Source of the DNA: an uncultured Pirellula sp.
GTDB lineage: Bacteria > Planctomycetota > Planctomycetia > Pirellulales > Pirellulaceae
NCBI GenBank assembly: GCA_903858115.1
Contig: CAIOHR010000380.1
Span: forward strand, 124,001-188,000
DNA: 64,000 nucleotides
Direction of reading: 5' to 3'
The position numbers and the translations under genes are program-made. Position 1 is the first letter of the stretch; every line of letters begins with the position of its first letter. Of the stretch, positions 34,819 through 44,498 are shown in pieces. The notes beneath the pieces were generated by a model, which made no database searches, was not told the origin of the DNA, and saw only the letters and a list, made by a program, of their open reading frames with translations.

Positions 34819-37620
34819 ATGGCTAACAAGTTGATCTATTTCTTTGGCAAATCAAAGACCGATGGTGATGGAGGGATGAAGTCTCTCCTGGGTGGTAAAG
34901 GTGCAAACCTCGCCCAAATGACAAGAATCGGTCTTCCAGTACCTCCTGGTTTTACCATCACGACAGAAGTCTGTGTTCATTATTACAAAAATGGCAGAAA
35001 GCCACCGGTAGAATTGGCAACAGACTTGGAGAAGGCTGTGAAGTGGATGGAAAAGGAGACCGGCAAGAAGTTCGGCGATCCTAAGAATCCGCTCTTGGTT
35101 TCTGTTCGTTCCGGTGCTCGCGATTCGATGCCTGGTATGATGGATACGATCCTCAACCTAGGTTTGAACGACGCCACTTGCGAGGGGCTCGCTGCTGCGA
35201 CCAATAACCCTCGTTTTGCGTGGGACTCCTACCGACGCTTTTTGCAGATGTACGGCGACGTTGTTATGGGCGTACAAAAGCTTCATGAGAACGATCACGA
35301 ACCGTTCGAAGAAGTGATGGATGAACTGAAAAAAGAAGCCAAGGTCAAAGAAGATACCGAGCTAACGGCCGAAAATCTTCAGGAGCTTGTGAAGCGATTC
35401 AAGAAGCTGATCAAGGATCGAACCGGAAAAGCATTCCCGAACGATCCGATGAAGCAACTGGAAGGGGCCATTTTTGCGGTCTTCAGTTCTTGGATGAACG
35501 AGCGAGCGATTCTCTATCGCCAGAAGTATCGCATCCCCGACGAATGGGGAACCGCGGTGAACGTTCAGAGCATGGTCTTCGGAAACATGGGCGATGACTG
35601 TGCGACCGGTGTTGCGTTCACTCGCGACCCTGCAAACGGTGACAACGTGTTCTACGGCGAGTATTTGGTAAATGCTCAAGGTGAAGACGTGGTGGCAGGT
35701 GTTCGCACGCCTCTCAAGATTGCCGATATGGCCAAGGATAAGATCATTGGCGCAGCTCACAAAGAATTGTCCGAAGTTCGCAAGACTTTGGAGAAGAACT
35801 TTGGCGACGTACAAGACTTTGAGTTTACCATTGAGAAGAAGAAGCTTTACATGCTTCAAACACGAAATGGTAAGCGCACCGCTTTGGCTTATGTGAAGAT
35901 TGCTCACGATATGGTCAAAGAAAAGCTGATGACTCCCGAGCACGCGATCAAATCGGGTGACCCGGAAGCATTGAACCAATTGCTCCAACCGATCTTCGAT
36001 ATCGCCGCTTACGAAAAGGCCAAGAAGGAAGGTCGCTGCATGGCGATTGGACTTCCTGCTGGACCGGGTGCCGCATCAGGCGCCGTCGTGTTCTCCGCAT
36101 CCAAGGCTGAAGAACTGGCAGCCAAGGGGCAGAACGTCGTTTTAGCTCGGATCGAAACGAGCCCAGAAGATTTGCGAGGGATGATCGCTTCGGATGGTAT
36201 TCTCACCGCTCGCGGTGGAGTTTCCAGCCACGCAGCATTGGTTGCTCGTCAAATGGGCAAGGTCTGCGTCGCAGGTGCCGGTGATATCGAAATCGATTAC
36301 CACAAAGGCACCTTGAAGTGCAAAGGGGTAACGCTGAAGGAAGGGGATTCGATCAGCATCAATGGAACCACTGGCGAAGTGTTCCATGGCAAGATCGATA
36401 CCGCTGACAGCGAACTCAAGCAGGTCTTGGTGAACAAGACGATGAAGGCCAAAGATAGCAAAGTCTTCCAGTACTATGATTTTATCATGAAGCTGGCTGA
36501 CAAATATCGTACGCTCGGTCTTCGAACGAATGCGGACCAACCAGATCAAGTTGTCAATGCAGTAGCTTTTGGTGCCGAAGGTATCGGTCTTTGCCGAACT
36601 GAGCACATGTTCTTTGAAGGGGATCGAATCATCGCTGTGCGCCAAATGATTTTGGCGAAAGAAGAAGAAGATCGAAAGAAGGCTCTCGCCAAACTATTGC
36701 CTTACCAACAAAAAGACTTCGAGGGAATCTTCGTCGCATTGGACGGTTTGCCAGCATGCATTCGATTGCTGGATCCACCATTGCACGAGTTCTTGCCTCA
36801 GCATGACAACAAGAAGGGGCAGGAAGAAGTCGCAAAGCAGCTTGGTATCACGGTCACCGAAGTCAATCGATTGGTGTCTGAGCTCCACGAGTTCAACCCA
36901 ATGCTTGGCTTCCGAGGTTGCCGACTAGGCATCCTGCGACCAGAAATCACAGAGATGCAAGCGAGAGCAATTTTCCAAGCTGCGGCTGCTGTTCTGAAGA
37001 AGGGCATCAAAGTGAAACCAGAAGTCATGGTTCCACTGGTTGGCTTCAAGAAAGAGCTGGATTTGCAAGTGGAAATCGTTCACCGCGTTGCAGCCGAAGT
37101 CATGAAGGCAACCGGCAAAAAGTTTGCTTACTCCGTTGGAACTATGATCGAAGTCCCTCGTGGCGCATTGACCGCCGATGAGATCGCTGAGACTGCAGAG
37201 TTCTTCTCGTTCGGAACGAACGATTTGACGCAAACATGCCTCGGCATGAGCCGTGACGATTCCGGATCCTTTCTGCCAGCCTACCAAGGCCTAGAGATCA
37301 TCAAGGCGAATCCATTTGCATCGATCGATCGAACAGGTGTTGGTCAGTTGATGAAGATCGGTGTCGACAAGGGACGCAAAACAAAGGCTGACCTCAAGAT
37401 CGGTATTTGCGGCGAGCACGGTGGAGATCCAACCTCCGTCGAGTTCTGCCACATAATCGGCTTGAACTACGTTAGCTGCAGTCCATTCCGAGTTCCGATC
37501 GCCCGACTTGCAGCAGCGCAAGCGGCACTTCGCAATCCACCCACTGCACCTTCTGTGAAGGTGACAAAGGATGCAAAGCCCTCGAAGACAGCGACCAAGG
37601 CACGAACCAAGGCTAAGTAA
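34819..37620 (+). CDS. ppdK: Pyruvate, phosphate dikinase
   Basis: A full-length enzyme of 933 residues from ATG 34819 (TTG 34807 is possible). It interconverts pyruvate, ATP and phosphate with PEP, AMP and pyrophosphate. The N-terminal ATP-grasp domain has KGANLAQMTRIGLPVPPGFT and SVRSGARDSMPGMMDTILNL. The swivelling phosphohistidine domain has the catalytic His471 in TARGGVSSHAALVARQMGK. The C-terminal PEP/pyruvate barrel has LRTNADQPDQ, FGAEGIGLCRTEHMFF and the catalytic Cys864 in GICGEHGGDP. A Lys/Thr/Ala-rich 25-residue tail follows. It has its own candidate promoter and a strong terminator, so it appears monocistronic. Confidence 0.96.
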   Translation: MANKLIYFFGKSKTDGDGGMKSLLGGKGANLAQMTRIGLPVPPGFTITTEVCVHYYKNGRKPPVELATDLEKAVKWMEKETGKKFGDPKNPLLVSVRSGARDSMPGMMDTILNLGLNDATCEGLAAATNNPRFAWDSYRRFLQMYGDVVMGVQKLHENDHEPFEEVMDELKKEAKVKEDTELTAENLQELVKRFKKLIKDRTGKAFPNDPMKQLEGAIFAVFSSWMNERAILYRQKYRIPDEWGTAVNVQSMVFGNMGDDCATGVAFTRDPANGDNVFYGEYLVNAQGEDVVAGVRTPLKIADMAKDKIIGAAHKELSEVRKTLEKNFGDVQDFEFTIEKKKLYMLQTRNGKRTALAYVKIAHDMVKEKLMTPEHAIKSGDPEALNQLLQPIFDIAAYEKAKKEGRCMAIGLPAGPGAASGAVVFSASKAEELAAKGQNVVLARIETSPEDLRGMIASDGILTARGGVSSHAALVARQMGKVCVAGAGDIEIDYHKGTLKCKGVTLKEGDSISINGTTGEVFHGKIDTADSELKQVLVNKTMKAKDSKVFQYYDFIMKLADKYRTLGLRTNADQPDQVVNAVAFGAEGIGLCRTEHMFFEGDRIIAVRQMILAKEEEDRKKALAKLLPYQQKDFEGIFVALDGLPACIRLLDPPLHEFLPQHDNKKGQEEVAKQLGITVTEVNRLVSELHEFNPMLGFRGCRLGILRPEITEMQARAIFQAAAAVLKKGIKVKPEVMVPLVGFKKELDLQVEIVHRVAAEVMKATGKKFAYSVGTMIEVPRGALTADEIAETAEFFSFGTNDLTQTCLGMSRDDSGSFLPAYQGLEIIKANPFASIDRTGVGQLMKIGVDKGRKTKADLKIGICGEHGGDPTSVEFCHIIGLNYVSCSPFRVPIARLAAAQAALRNPPTAPSVKVTKDAKPSKTATKARTKAK

Positions 37621-37925
37621 GCTTGTTTGTTTTGTTAGTTTATTGTGAACAGTTTGAATCAAAGGCGGGCTTCAACGAGCCCGCCTTTTTCATTAGTTGA
37701 TGAAATAGTAGAAAGGGGATCGACTAAGTGGATTTCATTCGGCCATTTCAATCGGTGGGGGCCTCCGACGGAAAACGCTCTTGGCAGAATTGTGGGAGAA
37801 AACCGCCTATCGTGATTTCCTGCCGATCCCCGGCGGGTTAATTTTACGTTAAAGCGTCTCGTCAACGGAGATGCACAGATATGTTTGGAAAATCTACTTC
37901 CGTCAATCACTTGCGCCAGAACGAC
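37621..37925. other. Intergenic region between ppdK and polX
   Basis: This 305 bp region contains the ppdK terminator (listed separately) in its first quarter. The remainder holds a GC-rich stretch (TGCCGATCCCCGGCGGG near 37822-37838) and AT-rich sequence TTAATTTTACGTTAAAG just before the polX region that may belong to its promoter. No gene was seen. Confidence 0.4.
37661..37690 (+). terminator. Strong Rho-independent terminator of ppdK
   Basis: An 11 bp perfect stem, AAAGGCGGGCT (37661-37671) with AGCCCGCCTTT (37678-37688), has a 6-base loop and ends in a TTTTT run. It is 41 bp after the ppdK stop codon. The AAA and TTT flanks could also make it act from the other strand. Confidence 0.9.
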
Positions 37926-39656
37926 ATGATTTCAAATCAAGAGATTGCAGCTACCTTTGAAGAAATGGCCGATTTGTTGGAACTGTCCGGTGAAAATGCC
38001 TTTCGCATCCGAGCGTACCGAAATGGAGCCAAAGCGATCGCCGACTTGGGTGATTCCGTTGCCCAATGGATCCTAGACGGCAAGGACTTGACCCAAGTGG
38101 ATGGGATTGGATCCACTCTAGCCGACAAATCCAAAACACTAGTTGAGACGGGTGCACTACCGCAATTAGAAAAGCTACGCACCGAGGTACCACCCACCTT
38201 GCGAAATATCATGGGGATTCCAGGAGTCGGTGCGAAAAAGGCTATGAAGCTGTTTCAAGAGCTAGCGATCAAAGATCTTCCCTCGCTGCGTGCAGCCTGC
38301 GAAGCGGGTTTGGTTGCACAGTTAAAGGGCTTCGGCGAGAAAACACAAGCTTCCATTCTTCAAAACATGGAAATCGCCGAAAAGGCTGCGCAGCGTTTGT
38401 TAATGGACGCTGCCGAATCGCTTGTGATGATCATTCGAGAGCATATGAAGTCTTGCAGTGCTGTGAACCGTTTGGAGTTTGCGGGTAGCTATCGACGTGG
38501 CAAGGAGACGGTTGGGGATCTCGACCTCTTAGTGACCAGCCAGAATCCGGAAGCGGTCATGGATCATTTTTCTAAGCTGACTCAAATTCAAGAGATCATT
38601 CAGCGAGGAGAGACCAAAATGAGTATCCGAGTTGCGGACTCGTTCCAAGTGGATCTTCGTGTCGTTGAGGATGCTTCTTGGGGAGCGGCCCTCCAATACT
38701 TTACCGGCAGCAAAGAGCATAACGTGCGCGTTCGAGGGATGGCGAAAGCCATCGGACTCAAGATCAATGAGTATGGCGTTTTCAAAAGCGTGGATGAGTC
38801 ATGTCGTGTCGCTGGAGCCAACGAAGAGGAAATCTATGCGTTGGTCGGTATGCCGTGGGTACCGCCGGAACTTCGCGAAGACCGCCTCGAGTTCTCCTCC
38901 GGTGCAGAAGAATTGTTTAAGCATCTAATCCGAATGGAGGACATACGAGGCGATCTTCATATGCATACAACCGCCACGGACGGAGAGAATTCCATCGAAG
39001 AAATGGTACAAGCCGCAAGGGCGCGTGGTCTAAACTACATCGCCATTACGGACCATTCGAAGCGAGTGAGTATGGCGCGCGGTCTCGATGAAACCAAGCT
39101 AAGAGAGCAATGGAAGCAGATTGACGCATTCAACCAAAGTTCAGACGGACTTTTCTGGGTATTGAAAGGGGTAGAAGTCGACATTCTGGAGAACGGGGCA
39201 CTCGACATCTCCGATGATTGCTTAGCGGACGCGGATTGGGTGACGGCGAGTATCCACTACGGACAACGGCAGCCGCGTGAACAGATCACCGAACGAATGC
39301 TGAACGCTATCCACAATCCAAACGTTCACGCGATTTCCCATCCGACAGGTAGGCTGATTTCCCGAAGAGAGCCGTACGACGTCGATATGGCTGCTGTCAT
39401 GCAAGCTGCAAAAGAGTCAAACAAGATCCTCGAACTGAACGCGAATCCGTATCGTTTAGATTTGAACGACATTCATACGATGACAGCGGTACAGTTAGGC
39501 ATTGAATTAGTCATCAACACGGATGCTCACTCTATTGCCAATTTAGATCTAATGAAGTTTGGCGTTCGACAAGCACGCCGCGCTGGAGTTAGGCCTTCGA
39601 TGGTATTCAACACGTTGACGCTCGCTGAGGTCAAGAAGCGACTGGGAGTCTCATGA
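37926..39656 (+). CDS. polX: DNA polymerase/3'-5' exonuclease PolX
   Basis: A protein of 576 residues. ATG 37926 (MISNQEIAATFEEMADLLEL) matches the family start better than ATG 37881. It has an N-terminal helix-hairpin-helix 8 kDa-like domain with FRIRAYRNGAKAIADLG. The polymerase beta nucleotidyltransferase motif is EFAGSYRRGKETVGDLDLLV with the catalytic Asp pair; the third Asp is in SFQVDLRVV. The C-terminal PHP domain has GDLHMHTTATDGENSIEEM, ITDHSKRV and NTDAHSIANL, holding the metal-binding His/Asp residues for exonuclease/AP-endonuclease action. PolX fills short gaps in base excision repair. It overlaps nadD by 4 bp. Confidence 0.95.
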   Translation: MISNQEIAATFEEMADLLELSGENAFRIRAYRNGAKAIADLGDSVAQWILDGKDLTQVDGIGSTLADKSKTLVETGALPQLEKLRTEVPPTLRNIMGIPGVGAKKAMKLFQELAIKDLPSLRAACEAGLVAQLKGFGEKTQASILQNMEIAEKAAQRLLMDAAESLVMIIREHMKSCSAVNRLEFAGSYRRGKETVGDLDLLVTSQNPEAVMDHFSKLTQIQEIIQRGETKMSIRVADSFQVDLRVVEDASWGAALQYFTGSKEHNVRVRGMAKAIGLKINEYGVFKSVDESCRVAGANEEEIYALVGMPWVPPELREDRLEFSSGAEELFKHLIRMEDIRGDLHMHTTATDGENSIEEMVQAARARGLNYIAITDHSKRVSMARGLDETKLREQWKQIDAFNQSSDGLFWVLKGVEVDILENGALDISDDCLADADWVTASIHYGQRQPREQITERMLNAIHNPNVHAISHPTGRLISRREPYDVDMAAVMQAAKESNKILELNANPYRLDLNDIHTMTAVQLGIELVINTDAHSIANLDLMKFGVRQARRAGVRPSMVFNTLTLAEVKKRLGVS

Positions 39657-40267
39657 GCCAGAAAAAGATTGGTGTTTACGGCGGCTCCTTCGACCCGGTT
39701 CATATCGCTCACCTGATCCTAGCAGAGTGTTGCCGAGAGTCACTGCAGTTGGATGAAGTGCGATTTGTTCCTGCAAACATTTCACCACTGAAGCAATCAG
39801 GCAAACCATTGGACAGCAAACATCGAGTCGAAATGCTCCGGCTAGCGATTGGCGGAAATGATCGATTCGTGCTGGACACGCGAGAATTGGATCGAGCGGG
39901 CGTAAGCTATACGATTGACACAGTGCAGTCGATGGCTCAGGAGTTCCCCGACGCGGAGTTGATACTGCTAATGGGAGCTGATAGTTTGGTGGATATCGCC
40001 AAGTGGAAATCAACAGAACAACTTTTAAGCCTGGTATCGATAGGTGCCATCGCACGCGGCGGAGTGGGAGAACCGCCTTGGGAGGCACTGCGGCCGTTCG
40101 TATCCGAGGCTCGTTGGAATTTGATTCAACGAAAAGTGACTGCTCCGATCTTAGAAGTCAGCTCTTCCAACCTTCGCCATCGAATCCGAAATGGGTTAAG
40201 CGTTCGCTATCAGGTGCCAGCTGCTGTGGAGGCTTACATCAAACAGCATCAACTCTATTCGGACTAG
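39653..40267 (+). CDS. nadD: Nicotinate-nucleotide adenylyltransferase
   Basis: A 204-residue enzyme that makes deamido-NAD from nicotinate mononucleotide and ATP. The nucleotidyl-transferase (T/H)xxH motif lies in GVYGGSFDPVHIAHLILAEC, with VHIAH supplying the catalytic His pair. The mid-protein GVSYTIDTVQSM and LLMGADSLVDIAKWKS blocks are typical, and EVSSSNLRHRIRNGLSVRY is the C-terminal ISSTxIR-equivalent (here SSSNLR). The start overlaps the polX stop as ATGA, so the two genes are translationally coupled. Confidence 0.95.
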   Translation: MSQKKIGVYGGSFDPVHIAHLILAECCRESLQLDEVRFVPANISPLKQSGKPLDSKHRVEMLRLAIGGNDRFVLDTRELDRAGVSYTIDTVQSMAQEFPDAELILLMGADSLVDIAKWKSTEQLLSLVSIGAIARGGVGEPPWEALRPFVSEARWNLIQRKVTAPILEVSSSNLRHRIRNGLSVRYQVPAAVEAYIKQHQLYSD

Positions 40268-40337
40268 CCAAGAATCACACATCCCTAGCGGATCAAGAAC
40301 TGCTGCTTGGGCTACTCCAATTAAGCCAAAAGGGAGG

Positions 40338-41486
40338 CTACAGCGACGTTCGCAGTGCTTGGTCCAAGTCTCCCATCAAGTCGGCTGCATCTTCTAGTCC
40401 GACCGATATGCGGATGAGGGAATCGTGGATCCCGAATTTCGCCCTGGCTGCTGCATCGTAGCTTGCATGCGACATGGAGGCGGGTTGCTCGATCAGCGAC
40501 TCGACGGCCCCCAAACTCACTGCCAGTCCGAATAGTTCGGTCGTCTCACAGACTTTCTTTGTCTTCAAATAGTCGCCATCTATTTCAAAGGAAACGACCG
40601 CTCCGAAGCGATCGCCCATCAAGCGCGCAGCCAATGCATGTTGAGGATGACTTGCCAAGCCTGGGTACAACACTCGCTTCACCATCGGATGCGATTCAAG
40701 CCAACTCGCGATTTCCAAAGCGGATCGCGATTGCTCACGCATTCGCAAGTCTAGCGTCTTGATACCACGCTGCAATAAAAAGCATTCGAGCCCCGAGAGC
40801 ACGGCTCCTGTCGCGTTTTGAATGAAGTACAGCTCTTTGTGAAGGGCTGGATCTTTCGCCGCCAAGACTCCCGCCAGGCAATCGCTGTGCCCACTCAAGT
40901 ACTTGGTCGCCGAGTGCATCACAATGTCGGCTCCCAGTTCTAGTGGTCGCATAATTGAGGGAGACGTAAATGTACTGTCGACTCCTAGTAACGCTCCGTG
41001 TTTATGCGTGATGTCCGCAATGGCCGTAAGATCGGGGATCGACATCAAGGGATTCCCGATGCTCTCGATCCAAACCATCTTTGTGTTCGATTGGAAGGCT
41101 GCTTCGAATTGCACCAAGTCATCTGCCGGTGCTAATGTGACTGTGATTCCGGCGCGATTGCAAATTTTGTGAAGCAGTCGAAACGTACCGCCGTAGATGT
41201 CGCTACCTGCGACGATATGATCGCCACTCTTTAGCAACATCGTTGCACAATGGGTGGCTGCCATTCCAGATGCGAATGCAAGAGAGCCCGCGGCACCTTC
41301 GAGGTTGGCGATGGTTCGTTGGACCCCCGATCGGGTTGGCGAGCCGCTTCGCGAGTAATCGAATTCTCCCCAAGTACCCGCACCAGGTTGAATGAAGGTT
41401 GTTGCCATATGGATGGGTGGCACCACGGCACCGGTAGCGGGATCGGGTTCGCTGCCTACATGGATCGCTCTCGTTCGAAATTTCAT
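40338..41486 (-). CDS. Cys/Met metabolism PLP-dependent enzyme (cystathionine gamma-lyase-like)
   Basis: A 382-residue fold-type I PLP enzyme. The PLP lysine lies in MHSATKYLSGHSDCLAGV. Other family blocks are PPIHMATTFIQ, YSRSGSPTRSGVQRTIANLE, FASGMAATHCAT, VWIESIGNPLMSIPDL and GAVESLIEQPASMSHA. The overall sequence fits cystathionine gamma-lyase/beta-lyase or methionine gamma-lyase; the exact reaction is not decidable by eye. It overlaps the upstream paralogue by 4 bp (ATGA), so the two are cotranscribed and may carry consecutive transsulfuration steps. Confidence 0.9.
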   Translation of the reverse strand: MKFRTRAIHVGSEPDPATGAVVPPIHMATTFIQPGAGTWGEFDYSRSGSPTRSGVQRTIANLEGAAGSLAFASGMAATHCATMLLKSGDHIVAGSDIYGGTFRLLHKICNRAGITVTLAPADDLVQFEAAFQSNTKMVWIESIGNPLMSIPDLTAIADITHKHGALLGVDSTFTSPSIMRPLELGADIVMHSATKYLSGHSDCLAGVLAAKDPALHKELYFIQNATGAVLSGLECFLLQRGIKTLDLRMREQSRSALEIASWLESHPMVKRVLYPGLASHPQHALAARLMGDRFGAVVSFEIDGDYLKTKKVCETTELFGLAVSLGAVESLIEQPASMSHASYDAAARAKFGIHDSLIRISVGLEDAADLMGDLDQALRTSL

Positions 41487-42754
41487 GATTCCAATGCCTG
41501 CTTCAGATCTTCGATCAAGTCTTCTGTGTCTTCGATTCCGCAGGACATGCGAATCATGTTGTCTGAGATACCAAACACAGCGCGCTCTTCGGGTTTGTAA
41601 TCAAAGTAGCTCATGACGAGCGGTTGTTCGATCAGCGACTCAACACCACCCAAGCTAGGCGCGATTCGAGGGATGCGGCATGCATCCACGACTGCGGCTG
41701 TTTGCTGCCAATCCGCATCCTTTACAAGGAAAGTGACCAGCCCACCGAATCCTCGCATGGTTCTCTTGGCGATAGCGTAACTATCGTGCGACTCAAGGCC
41801 CGGATAGTAAACTTTTTCGATTCGCGGATGTTTCTCTAGGAATTGAGCGATTCGGAGTCCATTCTCATTGTGTCGTTCCATCCGCAAGGCGAACGTTTTC
41901 AAACCGCGCTCTAGCAAATACATGTTGTGCGGCGAATTGATCCCTCCGAGAATTCCTCGCAGCTTGCGAACCGATTCCAGTTTTTCGTTGGATCCGCAAA
42001 TCACACCAGCCAGCAGATCGTTGTGACCGCCCATGTATTTGGTGGCGGAATGCCAGACATAGTCGACTCCGTATTCGATCGGTAGAACGTTAAAGGGTGT
42101 TGCCAACGTCGCGTCGATCAGTGTTTCGACTCCACGGGATTTGCCGAGTGCAACAAACTGTTCTAGATCGATGCACGAGAGGTGCGGGTTCGTGGGTGAC
42201 TCGCTAACGATCATCTTGGTTCGATCGTTGATTGCTGCATCCATCGCGTGAAAGTCACCCGTCTTCACTTGTCGTGTGATTACGCCAAAGCGGGAAAGAT
42301 GCTTCGCACAAAATTCTCGGCTTCGGTGGTAGCACTGATCGAAGAAGACAATCTCATCGCCTGCGCTCAACTTCGTCATTAGCAATCCAACGATGGCAGC
42401 CATACCGCTCGAATAGATGATTGCATCTTCGGCTCGATCGAGGGCTGCGAGTTTTCTTTCAACAACTTTTTCGTTGGGGTTGCCGTAGCGTCCGTACTCT
42501 TCGCGATCTTGCTTTTGACGAATGTAGTCGATGATACTTTGCGTCGACTCAAATGTGTAGGTGCTGCTGCAGCAGATCGAATCCGTGATGGCCGCGTTCG
42601 GTTTGTGCCTCGCTTCTCCTGCATGAACGCTCGTTGTGCTGGTGCCGGCACGCCGTACCGAACTTGACAAAAGAACGGATTCATCCATAGATTGTTTCGA
42701 TTCCAAAGGCAGATTATCCGAAGAGTTGTTCGCTAGAGTCGAGGGAGCGGTCAT
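41483..42754 (-). CDS. Cys/Met metabolism PLP-dependent enzyme (cystathionine gamma-synthase-like)
   Basis: A 423-residue PLP enzyme of the same family as its downstream neighbour, with a 40-residue Ser-rich N-terminal extension. Key blocks are ICCSSTYTFESTQSIIDYIR, YGRYGNPNEKVVERKLAALD, IYSSGMAAIVGLLMTKL, IVSESPTNPHLSCIDL, the PLP lysine block VWHSATKYMGGHNDLLAG and GGVESLIEQPLVMSYFDY. The YGRYGNPxxxxxExKLAxLE pattern is closest to plant-type cystathionine gamma-synthases. It is the first gene of the two-gene operon and has a long leader, with a SAM-II-like sequence fragment at 42921-42960. Confidence 0.9.
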   Translation of the reverse strand: MTAPSTLANNSSDNLPLESKQSMDESVLLSSSVRRAGTSTTSVHAGEARHKPNAAITDSICCSSTYTFESTQSIIDYIRQKQDREEYGRYGNPNEKVVERKLAALDRAEDAIIYSSGMAAIVGLLMTKLSAGDEIVFFDQCYHRSREFCAKHLSRFGVITRQVKTGDFHAMDAAINDRTKMIVSESPTNPHLSCIDLEQFVALGKSRGVETLIDATLATPFNVLPIEYGVDYVWHSATKYMGGHNDLLAGVICGSNEKLESVRKLRGILGGINSPHNMYLLERGLKTFALRMERHNENGLRIAQFLEKHPRIEKVYYPGLESHDSYAIAKRTMRGFGGLVTFLVKDADWQQTAAVVDACRIPRIAPSLGGVESLIEQPLVMSYFDYKPEERAVFGISDNMIRMSCGIEDTEDLIEDLKQALES

Positions 42755-43099
42755 AGTTTAGAAGGTCCTTAGATGGAATCCGGCAGGACGGAAAGTTAAG
42801 AAAGCGAAGAAGAAACGAACAAAATCGTCAGAGAGAAATGCGACTATTCAGCAATCCGACACACACTACGGTCGTCCTAGTCGCGAGTTTCCATGAATGC
42901 CATCGAGCAGGAAACGTCAGTGGCTATTTAGCAGTTAGGCTGCAAGCGGCCGCAAATCCCTCAAAACGATATTTAGTTTAGCCGGAAAAACATGGTGAGC
43001 AAGGAGAAAATTGGAAGAGCCGGTAACCAAACGCCGAACGTTCGTTAAGATAGTGGAGGTTTGAGGGGCAGGCAACTTAGTCGTCGAGACTGTATTGGT
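42755..43099. other. Divergent leader region of PLP operon
   Basis: This 345 bp region lies between the divergent PLP operon and the 43100 gene and holds no gene. On the minus strand, 42960 to 42921 reads GGGATTTGCGGCCGCTTGCA followed by GCCTAACTGCTAAATAGCCA. This shares words (GATTTG, CTTGCAGCC, GCTAAA) with SAM-II riboswitches but is too short for a full aptamer (see findings). The rest is unremarkable. Confidence 0.4.
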
Positions 43100-44461
43100 A
43101 TGATTTCAATGTTCGATCAAGGAAGAACGCCAGCGAGTAGATTACCTGGGTTAAGCCCCAAACATTCGTTTTTCTATCTCTTGATGACCCTTGTCTTGCT
43201 TTTGGCTTTTGAACCTTTCGGCTTTGGGCAACAATCTCGAGACGCTGCCGATTCCTCTTCGCTTGTTAAGCCGGTAACGCGCAAGCCTCGGGGCGGTAAT
43301 CCGTTGGGTGGTGGCACGGTCGATCGAGAGGCGATAGAACGTCTGGTCGACAAATTGGGTAGCAATCAGTTCTTGGAGCGAGAACATGCTCATGAACGAT
43401 TAGACGCGCTCGATGAATCCTATCTTCCAATTCTCACGGAGTTGCAAGCCAAGAGTACGGATCCGGAGGTTCAAGCTCGGTTGTGGAGCATTGTAGCAAG
43501 GCGAAAGAACGAGATACTTCAACGCAACAACAAAGAGTTTATTCGCGCTGCGGTAGTCGATGAAAATCATGCCTATCAAGGTTGGAAGAGTTTTTCGAAA
43601 GCTGCCGGTTCGCAAGACCGCAAAGCGAGATTTACATTGCTTGCGATTCTGGAAGAGTATCCAGAACTCGTCAACGAAGAGATCGTCACGAAGCAGGATG
43701 CATTCCGAATTGCAACATTGGTTGCAAGTAGGATTACAGAACGCTTGGATGTACGAGGCGAGGTGACGGATGCGGACGGTATCGCTCTCGTCTATACAGC
43801 CTCCCTTTGTGAAGATGCCTTGGACCCCCAACTAGAACGCACCTGCCATCGTGTATTTATGCGGTTCCCCTTCTCACGGAACATCAATCCTGAGTTTTCT
43901 ATCTTGGATCAAGATTCTAAGGGTGCGAAAATCGGTCCTGCATTGGCATCGATGTATACCAAGTGGATTGATCACGCAAAGGACGATCAGCGGGTATTGC
44001 TGACCTGTTTGAATTCAGCGATTCCCGCTTCAAAGAAAATTGCGAAGAGAATTCTCGAATCGAAAAACGCAACAAACGATCCCGACATTTTTGAGCTTGC
44101 AATGCAAGCGATGGCTAGATTTGGAAAAATCGAAGACGCAGAAGCTGTCGATCGATGGCTCGAGGATCAAACGACGATTCGCGATGTGCAACGTATCGCG
44201 CCACCCAATGCATTCGAAACGTCTTTCGAAATTTATGAGGTGAAGGCTTGCGATCTGGCACTTGCATCGTCGATGCTACTGCACGGTTACTCTCCAGCAC
44301 AATTAGTACCGATGTTTCGCTCCCACCCATTGCGAGGGTATTCAACGGAATCACTCGGGCTCCCGGCCAAAATTCCTGAGTCCTATCGCACCGAGAGGTG
44401 CAAGCAATGGCGAGAGATACTTCAAGTACAACCGCCAGCACCTCAGACACTTAGACCTTAG
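43100..44461 (+). CDS. Hypothetical exported protein, HEAT-like
   Basis: A 453-residue protein from ATG 43100 (TTG 43061 is less likely). A signal or anchor helix lies at about residues 22-42 (SFFYLLMTLVLLLAFEPFGF). The segment VDKLGSNQFLEREHAHERLD, followed by ALDESYLPILTELQ, is a helical-repeat pattern I recall from planctomycete exported proteins. The remainder is helical and HEAT-like (NATNDPDIFELAMQAMARFG). No enzymatic motif was found. It is convergent with the MotB-like gene at 44499, with a hairpin overlapping its stop codon. The function is unknown. Confidence 0.75.
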   Translation: MISMFDQGRTPASRLPGLSPKHSFFYLLMTLVLLLAFEPFGFGQQSRDAADSSSLVKPVTRKPRGGNPLGGGTVDREAIERLVDKLGSNQFLEREHAHERLDALDESYLPILTELQAKSTDPEVQARLWSIVARRKNEILQRNNKEFIRAAVVDENHAYQGWKSFSKAAGSQDRKARFTLLAILEEYPELVNEEIVTKQDAFRIATLVASRITERLDVRGEVTDADGIALVYTASLCEDALDPQLERTCHRVFMRFPFSRNINPEFSILDQDSKGAKIGPALASMYTKWIDHAKDDQRVLLTCLNSAIPASKKIAKRILESKNATNDPDIFELAMQAMARFGKIEDAEAVDRWLEDQTTIRDVQRIAPPNAFETSFEIYEVKACDLALASSMLLHGYSPAQLVPMFRSHPLRGYSTESLGLPAKIPESYRTERCKQWREILQVQPPAPQTLRP

Positions 44462-44485
44462 TGAGGTGCTTGGTGCTTGGTGCTT
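44437..44485. repeat. Hairpin over stop codon and 7 bp triple repeat
   Basis: A 9 bp stem, AGCACCTCA (44437-44445) with TGAGGTGCT (44462-44470), spans the stop codon of the upstream gene. It runs directly into three perfect tandem copies of GGTGCTT (44465-44485). It sits between convergent genes and could terminate both, but there is no T-run. Confidence 0.6.
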
Positions 44486-44498
44486 TAAGATGGCACGA

